This document shows positions 35,801 through 48,200 of a DNA stretch of 64,000 nt, piece by piece. The translations under genes and the position numbers were made by a program. Location: NCBI GenBank assembly GCA_030062745.1, contig CP099854.1:15350876-15414875 (forward strand), in the 5' to 3' direction. This stretch comes from Capitulum mitella (lineage: Eukaryota > Arthropoda > Thecostraca > Pollicipedomorpha > Pollicipedidae). Position 1 is the first letter of the stretch; each line of letters opens with the position of its first letter. The notes beneath the pieces were generated by a model. That model did no database searches. It was not told where the DNA came from and saw only the letters and a program-made list of their open reading frames with translations.

Positions 35801-36189
35801 ACAAGCTGTGGGCATTTTTTCACTAATTTTTTCAGTTTCTCATACTTTTCTTTTCTATTCGGTCTTTTCGGTTTCATTATTTCAATAGAAATAGTAAATA
35901 AAAACATATAAACATAATATCCGGTATCCGGCCGGATATCCGGCCGGATATCCGGCACCCGGATCCGACATATCCGGTATCCGGCCGGATCACAAAAATC
36001 CCGATCCGGTGCATCCCTATTTGAGATAGATTCTACCTTTTAAGATTTCAGGTGTGTGCTACGCTACTGTTGCTGTTGAAAGATATGCCGTTTTGACCTA
36101 AATTGAATTGGTAGATGCTGTCGTACTTGTTTATTTTTCTTTTGTTTTTCTGTGTCAGTGACTATTAATATATACTTCTCTAAAAAACT

Positions 36190-37548
36190 ATTCATTTGCA
36201 GTTGCAATGACAAAAAGCCAGGGCTTTCAACAGGCATACGGTGGCTCAGTTTTACGATGACCTTGACGAGGTCGTGCAGCGCTATAAATTTGCACCCGAG
36301 ACTATCTATAAAGCAGATGAAAGTGGGGTTGCCACAGTGCAATCCCCGCAGCAAGTTGTCGCTGGAAAGGGCAAGAAGGAGCTGGACGCAGTAACCTCTG
36401 GGGAGCGGGGACAGCTTGTGACCTTTGTCTGCGCGGTAAATGCCGTGGGAAACTCCATCCCTCCCATGTTCGTTTTTCCGCGAATAAGGTCTAAGGAGCA
36501 CCTCATCAGAGGGGACCTGACAGGTTCAGTTGGATGCGGAACAAGATCGGGATGGACTGATGAGGCCAAGTTTTCTCTGTTCTTTGAGCACGTCGCAAAG
36601 CACGTCAGATGTTCTCGAGAACGTTCAGTCCTTCTCATCGTAGACGACAGTGAATCGCATGTGTCTCTGAAGGCCGTGGGATTTGCTAGTGACTATTCCA
36701 CCACATACGAGCCACAAGTTGCAGCCGTTAGGCGTCGCAGTGTACGGCCCGCTCAAGGCCTTCTGTAACCGGGACGGTTGGATCAGGCCGAACCCCGGCA
36801 AAACTGTGCCGATATACGACGTACCACACCTCGTAGGTACATCCTCCTCCTTGGCAATGCCAAAACGGAACAATAAGTCTGGGTCCCGTACGACTGGGAT
36901 CTACCTCTCCAACAGGGATTTGCTCCCTGACGAAGAGTTTGCGCCCTCTGCGGTGACCGACAGTTTAGACCCCGTCGTCGGGTCACAGGAGCCTGAGCTT
37001 ATGGACCTTGGTAGCGTCACAACCGCACGAGCTACGGCTGCAGGCTCCTCAGATGCCTCCACTGCAGATGGTCTGGTGGCCAGCCAGTCGGCCGCCGTCG
37101 CGGCTACATTTGCCAACCAATCACCGACGACGACAGATGGTCTAAGTGTGGGCCCATCCGCCGTTGCTACAGATGGGCATATCCCAGTCACAGCCATTTC
37201 ACCTTTCCTTAAGGCTTTGCCGAAAAAAAACGACAAAGAGAAGAAATCGAGGAACAACACGAACCTTTATCGAGACCCCAGAAAAGAGAATGCTTGAAGC
37301 AGAAAAAGAGGCAAAGCATGTCAAAACGGATGTCGAGGAAAGAACGAAATGGAACGAAAGGGGCTCGAGAACTGTTCTCTGATGACGAAGAAGACGAGAG
37401 GTTTTGTTTGATTTCTATAAAACCATTTTCTAGCGGTAAACAGAGAGAAAAGTGGGTGAAGTGTGCTACATGCACAATGTTGGAGCACGATGCAAGTTCC
37501 GGACGAGGCCTGTACGCCTGTGCATGCCACAGTTGTGAGCCGGAATGA
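36190..37548 (+). pseudogene. pogo/Tigger-like DDE transposase, frameshifted
   Basis: Three overlapping frames hold one protein of the DDE_1 (pogo/Tigger, jerky-like) type. 36241-36768 contains YKADESGVATVQ with the first catalytic Asp, a SGERG segment, IPPMFVFPR, and LLIVDDSESHVSL with the second Asp. After a small deletion near 36690, the frame changes to TIPPHTSHKLQPLGVAVYGP, continuing to RTTGIYLSNRDLLPDEEFAPS. A second shift near 37295 leads to a Cys-rich tail, WVKCATCTMLEHD..CACHSC, ending at 37546-37548. No start codon or terminal repeats are clear. An old DNA transposon copy. Confidence 0.82.
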
Positions 37549-38976
37549 TTCCATTCTGCAGAAACTGACCAACCCGAGAGAAAGCCTCTATGTTCAAATT
37601 TCTTTGAACGGGGCATAGGTAGCCTAGCTGTCTTTCAACAAATGCTCAATCTGTTTTGCGTTGCAGACGCTTTGCTACTTGTGATGTTCAACCGTCAACC
37701 GTTCAAGCCGTCTGCGTAAACTACAAATTCAGGAAAACAGCCTGTCTTTGTTCCGACCGTTCAGAGCGAGTGACAGACGAATCGTATGAGCGCCAGGATA
37801 AGACACGATCGACATATGAAAGAAGAAAACCGAGGGAAGAGCCCTGCTGAACAACAGTTTCTTAAAAGCAGGAGTATCATACTGATTTCCACTCCATCGA
37901 TAAAAGCTCAAAATTTCTCAGGACATGGAATTTGAAACTAATAGTTCTTCAGTGCCCAGGAATGAATTGTTGGCTTACTGGCAGGTAGCCTTGCTTAATC
38001 CGCGCTGGATCGTAGCCGGGATTCGGTAATGTGAGGCTCGACTGAAAGGTCCTGGGCTCCTGCTGGGTCCCTCAAACCCACCAAGGAGTGGGAGGTCGGA
38101 AAAAAATATTTACTGCTTTTAATGTAGAGTTCCTTTCCCTTCATTACAATTTTACCCCTTATCCTCAACTTGCCCTGCGGGGTGGCTCAATTTACCCCAC
38201 TCATGGGGTAAGTTGAGCGAGATGTAACCAAATTTTTCGCGCCATTTTTCTAATAAAAGCATGAGTGTTATGAAAACCGTTGCAGTGTCATGAGATGCGC
38301 AAAGGACTAAACTGTTAGCACAAATGTTAAAAACATCATTATCTTGATCATTACTGCCCATTATCTCTGCCATGCAAAAAGTGGTTCGTCTTACCCCATT
38401 CTTCGCTATATGGCGGTCGCACTGCCCGTTTATTTTCTCGTACGTACTTGTAAAATGCATTCTAATTGTGATCCTACTTTATAAACAAGATTACCAGACC
38501 CGCAGTCTCTGGCATTAACTTCATGAATTTTACATTTTATGTTAACAGTCAGCTACTTCAAATGGGTCTGATCAAGGCTTTAGAAACTAAGCTACAGCAT
38601 TCCGGTACTAAAACGGTATAGACGGCTATGGCTTTGTACAAAGCTGTCTTCGGTTGGCTTAGGTCTAACGTTATAAGTATGATGAAAAAAGCCGTTAAAG
38701 GGAGGTGAGGCACGGTGCACACGTCTTCCCCCGTTCCGTCGCCTATGGCTCGGGGCCCCTGATATGTAGAAAGAAATGTCCCGTAGCAATTCTTGCTCAT
38801 TAGTTGTCGGGAACGCTGTGAAGAACAAGATCGAAATCTGGTAAAGGAAAATGAAGACATTGCATCTTATCTGACACCATGTTAAAAAGTTATCTTCATA
38901 TGGAGCTGTTGTAAAAATTCAATAGTGGCGCGCATATTGCATTTAAGACTGATTACCCAAGTTAGCAAGGGTGATT
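37549..38976. other. Intergenic, no gene recognised
   Basis: Short open frames on both strands only. 38150-38220 contains an imperfect inverted repeat around ttaccccactcatggggtaa. Confidence 0.35.
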
Positions 38977-39084
38977 CAGACGACTGACTGACGCCCGACG
39001 GGACGCAGGAATTGACTTAAGACACGGACGCTTGAGCCCAAGAGGCTGTGCGTCCTAACCCACAACAAACAAACAAACAAACAA
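38977..39084. mobile_element. Short retroposon with (CAAA)n tail, first insertion
   Basis: A 108-bp insert containing gacgcttgagcccaagaggc and ending in (caaa)n, bounded by direct repeats gcaagggtgatt at 38965-38976 and 39085-39096. Confidence 0.72.
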
Positions 39085-39096
39085 GCAAGGGTGATT

Positions 39097-39165
39097 GATT
39101 CGACGCGGACGCTTGAGCCCGAGCGGCTGTGCGCCCTAACTCCACAAGAACAAGAACAAGAACAA
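39097..39165. mobile_element. Short retroposon with (CAAGAA)n tail, second insertion at the same target
   Basis: A 69-bp related insert (gacgcttgagcccgagcggc, then an (aagaac)n tail) between gcaagggtgatt at 39085-39096 and a third copy at 39166-39177. It lies about 80 bp upstream of the IVD ATG. Confidence 0.72.
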
Positions 39166-39247
39166 GCAAGGGTGATTGGACTTCAGCCTGCTGTGAAGGT
39201 TTTGTCGAGAGCACAGTTTTCTTCTCTGATTTTTTTTGTCAATCACA

Positions 39248-42200
39248 ATGCTTCGGCTTCGATTGAGAAGTTTCCTGCAGATGTCCTATGGTCGCTCCAA
39301 GGCGCCTTACCCTCCAAAGGTGCCAAATGTTGCAATGAACAGATGTTTTTCCATGTATCCGGTCGACGACGTGATGTTTGGCCTGGATGAAGAACAGCAT
39401 CAAGTAAGTGTATTAGATTCAGTCATGGGAATTTGGATTTTGCGCATTTTTTATCGCGAGTTTCAGATGTTTTCAAATACCTGTGTCAGGCATTTCCAAA
39501 ATTGTAATCCCACTCGATGTGATACGGATAAATATAGAAGAGAAGTATCCTTGGTTATCCTGATCAGTGATGAGGGCATATTTTGTAAATGGATAAGGAT
39601 TAGAAAAAGTGCCTTTTGGGCATAACAGAACATTTGGCATCATTGTGAAGATTAATGGGTGAATTAGTGGTGTGAATGAGCAGTGTTCAAAGTTGGTAAC
39701 ATGACTGCTTATTCATGATGCCAGTATTGTTATGCTGCTGTTTTTTCTTTTGTGAAACCTACAGTTTTGTATAACATAGGGTCATGCATTGGACTCCCTG
39801 CACTGTTACTATAGGTATCCCTGCATGCCTGTATGTCTGAACCATATGTCTCTCCTTTCAGTTACGAGAGTCCGTGAAAGGATTCTTACAGAAGGAGTTG
39901 GCTCCATATGCTGATGAAATTGACAAGAAAGATGATTGGGAAAATAGAAAGGTAACATCTTGCAGCATTTCCTACCATACCATTTAGTTTTCCCTGTTAT
40001 GCAATCACTGTTGAAACAGAGTTACATAATGTTGAAAAATGGTGGAAGTAAGCTTTGATAGACATCATTCATATATGTTTTAAGTGTTGTGAAAATGCAT
40101 TTTATTGTATGATGAACAATATCCCTGAAAGCCACTAAAAGAAATTGTAGGTTACAACTTACAAACCATTTTTCTTGAAATGCAGGCTTCAGTGTAGCTT
40201 AGGTTAATGTTAAGTAACTATACTATTGCATGGATATGGTATGGCCTGGAAGGTATGAAAAGCACTAAAAATCTTGCTGGACATCTGAAATGAATGCTGC
40301 TAAAATGCTGTCAGGCATTGAAGCAAAACCTGGCCAATTTAAAGATGTATTGTATTCCAAACTGTTCCAGGGGTTCTGGAAGAAGCTGGGAGACATGGGA
40401 CTGCTTGGAATCACAGCATCCCCGGACTACGGTGGTGCTGGTATGGGGTACCTGGACCACTGCCTGGTGATGGAGGAGATGTCCCGGGCAGCTGGTGGCA
40501 TTGGCCTGAGCTACGGTGCCCACTCCAACCTCTGTGTCAACCAGATCAACCGCCATGGCACTGCGCAGCAAAAGGAAAAATTCCTGCCAAAGGTACAACT
40601 GTCTGAAGAGCATTATATTTTGTGTGATCACTTTGCCATTTAACAATGCTTGAGTCAAAAACACTCTCAGATCTTGAAGGAAGCTGGAACATTTTCACAC
40701 TTCTTGTGTCATTGGCTCAAACTGTTCATTGGTAAATTGAAAAACATGTTTTTAATGTTACAAAATCATGATTCCATCATTTTTGTCATGGAATATTGTG
40801 TTTGCTGGGTTCCAAAAGAGCATATTGCTGGTGAAGTAAATGCCGCAGCATTGGCAATTGAGCTGAATTTAGATTATTCCAGAAAAGAATGTGTGTATGT
40901 AGGTATAGAAAGAATGTAAGAAATGCTGAATTTCAGCTGGGTTTAGGTGGAAAGGGGTCCTGCTTGACTTATGAGAAAATTTTATTGGCTCATGTGTAGA
41001 GATCATAGCTGGAGATCCTGGAAGGGTTGGGATCCAGACTCCCCAATATTCAGGGATTTTACCATTACACCTATGGCAGTGATTGGAAAGAAATGGTCTG
41101 AAATCCTATGTGGACCTCCCAAGAATTTTCAGAAATCTCCAGCCATGGTAGACATGAACTCTTTTCTTAGGTTTATACTTAATTTTAATGTTCTTGTGGG
41201 AAGGGTCTGGCTGCAGTCATCCAGTTTCCACATGTTCTAATTTTTTAAGGGTCACTGCTCAGTTTGTGCCCAGTTTGTGGAGGCCACAATTTGACATGTG
41301 CCATTCATAGGTAGTATCATATCCATTTATGCCATCTTTCAGCCTTGCCATTGCCTTCTGTTTTGTGCCAAGTGTACCCTCTTGCAGCTGTATCATGTTC
41401 CATATGTCTGGTTTCAGCTGTGCTCTGTTTCAGCTCTGTGCCCTGTTTCAGCTGCATCATGCTTCAGCTGTGCCCAGTTTCAGATGTGCCCTGTTTCATG
41501 TGTCCTATTTCAACCATGCTGTGTTTGAGCTGTGCCCCATTTCAGCTGTGCTGTGTTTTAGCTGTGCTCTGTTTCAGCTTTGCCCCATTTCAGCTGCATA
41601 ATGTTCAAGCTGTGTCTTGTTTTGGCTGTACTGTGCTTAAACTGTATCCTGTTTTAGCTGTGCCCTGTGCTTCAGCTGCATCATGTTTAAGCTGTGCCCT
41701 ATTTGAGCTGTGCCATGTTTCAGCTGTGCTGTGTTTGAGTTGTGCCCTGTTTCAGCTGTGCCCTGTTTCAGCTGCATCATGTTGGAGCTGTGCCCTGTTT
41801 CAGCTGTGCTGTACTTCAGCTGTGCCCTGTTTGAGCTGTGCCTTGTTTCAGCTGTGCTGTGTTTAAGCTGTGCCATGTTTGAGCTGTACCATGTTTCAGA
41901 TGTGCTCTGTTTAGGCTGTTCTGTGTTTAAGCTGTGCCTTGTTTGAGCTGTGCCATGTTTAACTCTGTCCCCAGAGGGCGATATGGTATGGCCTGATTCC
42001 CTGCTGGGGGCGGATTCGGCCCCCTTGAGATCTCGAGAACTACTTTCCCGATTTCATTGCAAAAAATGGCATTTGAAAAGGGTGGATAGAGGGGAGTCAG
42101 AAAATTCAAAATGGGGATATTTTTAGACTTCTTATAACTCTGTTGTTTATGAACCGATTTTGATGAAATTGGCAGGAATCGAGAGATTATGAATAGGGTT

Positions 42201-45200
42201 TTTACCATTCATCCATACATTTGAAATTTTGAGAGGGTTTTGAAAATATGGCAGTTTTTCAAAAACTGATTTAACAAAAAGTTAAAACCACTTTTTTGGC
42301 TTTTGCTAGTCATGCTATGGTGAAGAAGTGCAAATCGTATCATAATGTTTGTATAATGTTAGCATAGGCAGTGCCAGGGACATGAAAAAGGGGGAACTGT
42401 CACAGTCACATGTTCATCAGGTCAGCTGATGATCTTTGACCTTAAATGGCCTCCAGCTACCTGAGAGTCACTTGGAATGATCTCGTGTGCATTTAATATT
42501 ATTTGAAAATGTTTCCAGTCATTTGAATTTACTTTATTTCTGAAGTTCCATTTTATGCCTGTTGTGATATAGGGTAAATGCATTGACATTTTAGGTCATA
42601 GCCCGTGATCCGACCTGATATGGAGCTGAAACCTGATACATAAGTAGAGGGCATCCTTCTACGACATATATATTTCGGGATTGGTACTTGAAAAAACAGC
42701 GCCGAAGTTACTGCAGTAAAACCAAATTTTGACTTTTCACCTTGACCTGACCTTGCAAAGTTACCTCAGATTGACAAAATTATATCTGCACATTGCCCAC
42801 CTATTTAGCTATACATCCATGTAAAGTTTTAAGTTTTATCTAAAAAATGCTGTTTTGGGCAGACATTTTCCTTTTACCCTCAACATGGCCAAAAATGGCC
42901 TGAGGTTCCTCCCAAAAATGTTGCCTGGCTCCGCCCCTGAGCAAAATGGGATTTTGGAATTTTGTCATGGCACATAGAAAGAATAGCTAGGAAAAATCAC
43001 CAAGTTTCGTGAAACTGTGTTTAAAAAGCCTGGAATTGGCAAGTAAAAAACCGAGGGGGGCGGATTCAGCCCCCTCTGCCGGAATAGGGTTAAGAATATT
43101 TGTATGACTTGGGATATAACATTATCCGGTTTCAAATTCAGATTACACAGGGACATTAAATACATACATACAGGACACTTGCTTTAAAAACTGACATAAC
43201 AGAGGGTACCCTTCTACGTGATATGTAGTCTGGGTTTGACATTTGAAAGAATAACATAAAAAATTTCCTATGAGACTAAATTTTGACTTTTGACCTTGAT
43301 CTCACCTTGTGAAGTAACCTCAGACAAACGAAATTGTATTTGTATATTCCCCAATTATTTACCTATACATCCATATAAAATTTTATTTTTTTTCTTAAAA
43401 ACGCTTCTTTTGGCAGTCATTTTCCTTGTACCCTCAACAGGGCCAAAAATGGTCGGCATTGTGCCACATTGCCCCTGAGATGCCTCTTAAAAACGTTGCC
43501 TGGCTTCACCCCTGAGCAAAACAGAAATACGAAATTTTGTCGCAATATGTAGAAAAAATAGCTGGGGAAAAGCCACCAGGTTTCGTGAGGCTGCGTCGAA
43601 AACCCTGGAATCGGCAAGCAAAAAACTCGAGGGGGGCCGATTCAACCCACCCCCTGCTGCTAACAGGGTTACGCTGTGCCCTGTTTGAGCTTTGCTTTGT
43701 TTAAGCCATGTCCTGTTTGAGCTGTGCCGTATTTCACCTGTGTTGTGTTTAAGCTCTGCCATGTTCACCCTGTGCTCTGTTTGAGCTGTGCTGTGAGCTG
43801 TGCCATGTTTGAGCTTTGCCCTGTCTGAGCTTTGTCATGTTTCAGCTGTTCCCTGTTTCAGCTGTGCTCTGTTTCAGCTGTGCCCTGTTTCAGCTGTGCC
43901 ATATTTGAGCTGTGTCCTGTTGGGCTCTGCCCTGTTTCAGCTGTGCTGTGTTTCAGCTGTGCCCTGTTTCAGCTGTGTCATGTTTCAACTGTGCCCTGTT
44001 TCGGCTGTGCCCTGTTTCGGCTGTGCCCTATTTCGGCTGTGCCCTGCTTCAGCTGTGCCCTGTTTGAGCTGTGCCCTGTTTCGGTTGTGCCCTGTTTGAG
44101 CTGTGCCCTGTTTCGCCTGTGCCCTGTTTCAGTTGTGCCCTGTTTGAGCTGTGCCCTGTTTCAGCAGTGCCCTGTTTCAGCTGTGCCCTGTTTCAGCTGT
44201 GCCCTGTTTCAGCTGTGCTCTGTTTCAGCTGTGCCCTGTTTCAGCTGTGCCCTGTTTCGGCTGTGCCCTGTTTCGGCTGTGCCCTGCTTCAGCTGTGCCC
44301 TGTTTGAACTGTGCCCTGTTTCGGTTGTGTCCTGTTTCGCTGTGCCCTGTGCCCTGTTTTTCAGTTGCCCTGTTTCAGCTGTGCCCTGTTTCGGTTGTGT
44401 CCTGTTTCCCCAGTGCCCTCTTTGCCGTGTTTCAGCTGTGTTCGGGGGAGCATTTCGGGGCGCTGGCGATGTCTGAGGCCGGCAGTGGCTCGGACGTGGT
44501 CTCGATGAAGACCAGAGCGGAGCGTCGGGGCGACGGCTACCTGCTGAACGGCACCAAGTTCTGGATCACCAACGGACCGGTGGCCGACGTCCTGGTGGTG
44601 AGCGGCCGGCGCGGGCGGCACGCGGGCGGCCATGTCCATGTCCGAGAATGCGAACATGTCCGGCAATGTGCCGCGCTGCCTCCGCCGGCCGGTTCACGTC
44701 CAGCCGTGATGGGGCGGACAGATTTTGGCTGTGCCCTGGCTCTGTAGGCGAATGTTGTGAAAATGGAAGCTTGGATGGATGGAGGTTGGTGGATTACGCC
44801 GAGTGGAGTCACTCGTTTTGCCAGGATTAGCGTTGCTTCAGAGGGAAACAGCGTGAATTGGTGTCGTTGCCAGATCTCATCAGACATGGCTAGATGCTGA
44901 CTCTGCGATGCACCTGATGGCGGTCGGTTTTCCTGACCTGTGATCGTCGACCACCGGCGGCTGAGTGCAACAGTTTTCTCACGTCAGATGGCGGACGTAA
45001 ACTCCCCTCTCAGAAGGAAGGCCTGCGGCCCCGCTGTAACCAGGGCGAGGTTTGTCTGACCCGGCCCTGCCTGCCAGCCGGGCTATGACAAAGGCAGCTC
45101 AGTCTCAGCTCCCCCCCCCCCACCCGCTCTCGTAGGCGTACGCCAAGACGGACCTCGCCTGTAAGCCACAGCACGGCATCACGGCCTTCCTCATCGAGAA

Positions 45201-48200
45201 GGGCATGGCCGGCTTTTCCACCTCGCCGAAGCTGGACAAACTGGGCATGCGGGGCTCGCCCACCTGCGAGCTCGTCTTCGAGGACTGCTTTGTGCCCGGT
45301 GAGTCAGGGTAGCACTGCTTCGTGCCCGGTGAGTCGGGGTAACACTGCTTCGTGCCCGGTGAGTCTGGGAAACACTGCTTCGTGCCTGGTAAGTCCCGGG
45401 GAACACTGCTTCGTGCCCGGTGAGTCTGGCCTTGAGTTCTGTTTCATGCCTGGTGAATATGGGGAGGGCTGAGACTGCCTCTTGCCTGGTGAGTGTGTAT
45501 GTTGGTGGGGGAGGGGGCAGGGGGAGTAGGCGTTCCATGAGGAACTGTTCAATGGCCAGGTTAGACGAGTGTTTCCTAGACATTGCCCGAACTGCGTTTT
45601 TAGAGACCGCCTCTTCTTCTTCTCTAGACGAACGTCCACGGCGTCCACCACTCACCTGCCGTTTGTGGGGGACAGTTGCTACCCAAGCATGGCCCATAGT
45701 TACTGTGGGGCATGACTGTCCGTACTTTTTTAAAGTGAGGAGGTTGGGAGCCATTCCATTCTATACAACACCATGGAGTGTATGGTTAAAGTGTGTACAG
45801 CTGGTAGGGCGACCTTCCTGCGGGCTGGTATATCCATGGCTGTGTGTCTGACGCGTTTGTGCGAGGATTCTGTGACAGTGGAGCGGCGGTGATGGGCGTT
45901 TGAGCCGTTGAGTTGTTTAAGGATTGTTTAGGATCTGACGAGTGCTTACGATAATGCCTGAAATGGCCTGGAGCTACCGAAAAGACTATTCAGGTTTGAT
46001 GAGTGATGGTAATGGTTTATGTTTTGTTGTTGAAAGCAGAGGATGATTGCGACATTTTGGGGGCACCAAAGGTGTCCTGCAGTAGTAGAAGGCTTTGCAA
46101 AACGATCGTAGAACATGGCTGATGGACAGGACAGTAACCCTGTCCGGCCCTTGGTCAGCCTCCGTGTAACTTGACGTGACCTGACCCTTGGCCTCTGCCT
46201 GGCAGATGCCAACGTGCTGGGCGACGTCGGCAAAGGTGTGTACGTGCTGATGTCGGGACTGGACCTGGAGCGACTGGTGCTGGCCGCAGGACCGGTGGGG
46301 TACGTCTGTCTCTGGTCTGCATATGTTTGTCTCCAGCCTGTGTACATCTGTCTCTGATCTGTATGCATCTGTCTGTCATCTGTACTCATCTGTCTCCGGT
46401 CTGTATATATCTATCTTTGGTCTGTGTTCGTCATTATCTGGTCTCCCGTGTACATCAGTCTCTGGCCTCCTGTGTACGCCACCCTGGCCCCTTGTGTACG
46501 CCAGTCTCTGGTCTCCTGCATATGTCAGTCTCTGGTCTCCTGTGCACGTCTGTTTCGTGTCTCCTGTGTACTTGGGTGGAGACGACGGTGGCGTGGATGC
46601 GGCCTCCGCCACACCAACTTCAGAAGTTCGTGTGCCAAACCACACCAACTTTTAACAGAGATTGTTGCCGAAATTGTGTGTGGCATGGAACCATCCACAC
46701 CCAGATTTTACTTTTTCGCAGAATTATGGGGTTCACAATTAAAAATACATAACACGGCACAAATAGACAGATTATCGAACAATGTCCTCATAGAGCACTG
46801 CAGTCCCGTGCCATTCACTGTGTTCCTGGCCCAAAAGCCCAATGAGTCCCCAAAACAGCTAGACACCCCTCAGGCTAACTAACTAGGAGTAAATACTTAC
46901 GTACGCACCACCTCTCAGCTAAAAACCATTGGTGTGTACAGTGGAGCCAAAAACAAACTACCTGAGTCAGCTCCCAACCAAATGTCATTTACAGTAGTAC
47001 CCACATGTTAATACGATGTTAATACCGTCCAGAAAATAAATAGTATCGATCTTACTTCCTACAAAATGTTTTCAGCATAGGAGCTGGCCTGCGAAATACA
47101 ACATATGTATACCAGCCTCACTGGGCGTTCGTTTAATTGGAGAAAGGTTGCCAAAAATGTAAACGTTTTCAGTAACCGGCGTTAAGAGCAGCGGTCCCTG
47201 CACGCTGCACATGTGAAGGATGTGCAGTGTGCGACGTTGCGTTCACTGCACTCTTCAGTGCTGGTTTACACATTGCTCCAGTGTAAACCTGCAAATGACT
47301 AAAAACAAAAGTTTTTTTCATCAGGTTTATGAGAATCGAAAATTAGGCAGTTGGAATCCGGTGGGAAAATAATTGGGAGTGAGAGGAGAAACTGAGTATG
47401 TGGAATTGACCGGACTGATCACACCACCAGTCATACAACACCGAACCATAAAAAATATCCAACCATGCCTGTGTACCTCTTTTTCCGACCTCCATCTTTG
47501 TAGGTCTGTCTCTGATCATTCTGTGCACCTCTGTCTCCGATCTGTACTCGTCCATCTGTGATCTGCTTCTGGTCTTGTCTCTGGTCTGTGTACGTCTGTC
47601 TTTGATCTATGTACATGGTGGCCTCTGAGCTTCTGTAGCTGCTGATGTGGGGTTCCGTCAGAATGATGACCAGCGCTCCGCTGACGGCTGCTGACGTCGT
47701 GTATCATTGTGTGTGTGTGACGTGGAGCCGCACCCTCCGCAGACTGATGCAGGCCGCCTGTGACGTCACGTTCGACTACTGCCACCAGCGCAAACAGTTT
47801 GGACAGCCCATCGGCCACTTCCAGCTCATGCAGGTCAGCACTGCTGGTCCGCAGCAGTCCGTTGCGGTCAGCACTTCTGGTCCGCCGCTGCGCCGTGTGG
47901 TCAGCTCTGGTGGTCCATGGGTGTACGGTGTAGTCAGCACTGCTGGCCCGTGGCTGTACGGTTTAGTCAGCACTGCTGGTCCCTGGGTGTATGGTGTAGT
48001 CAGCACTGCTGGTCCCTGGGTGTACGGTGTGGTCAGCTCTGCTGGTCCTGGGTGTACGGTGTGGTCAGCACTGCTGGTCCTGGGTGTACGGTGTGGTCAG
48101 CACTGCTGGTCCCTGGGTGTCTCCAAAGTCATTCACAGATGGTGTCTGTGCTTAAATAAGCTCCGAGATCGTTTTGAAACATGCGCTGCCGAGTGCCCTT

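Larger units (their letters stand above)
33263..36019. mobile_element. hAT-family insertion, 2757 bp, with nested elements
   Basis: Termini tagggatgcaccggat (33263-33278) and atccggtgcatcccta (36004-36019) are perfect inverted repeats. Exact 8-bp target duplications tttgagat flank them (33255-33262 and 36020-36027), the diagnostic hAT signature. The subterminal regions are full of ccggatatccgg and ggtatccgg motifs, likely transposase-binding repeats. No hAT transposase was found. The interior is filled by a Tc1/mariner relic and by another DNA element, so it is non-autonomous and has served as a landing site. Confidence 0.92.

Noticed and set aside
37980-38100. Possible tRNA-derived SINE
   Set aside because: I could not find convincing A and B boxes or flanking duplications.
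41345-44476. Cys/Phe/Leu/Val-rich open frames resembling small cysteine-rich proteins
   Set aside because: They are translations of the 16-bp intronic minisatellite in IVD intron 3; only the last bases are exon 4.
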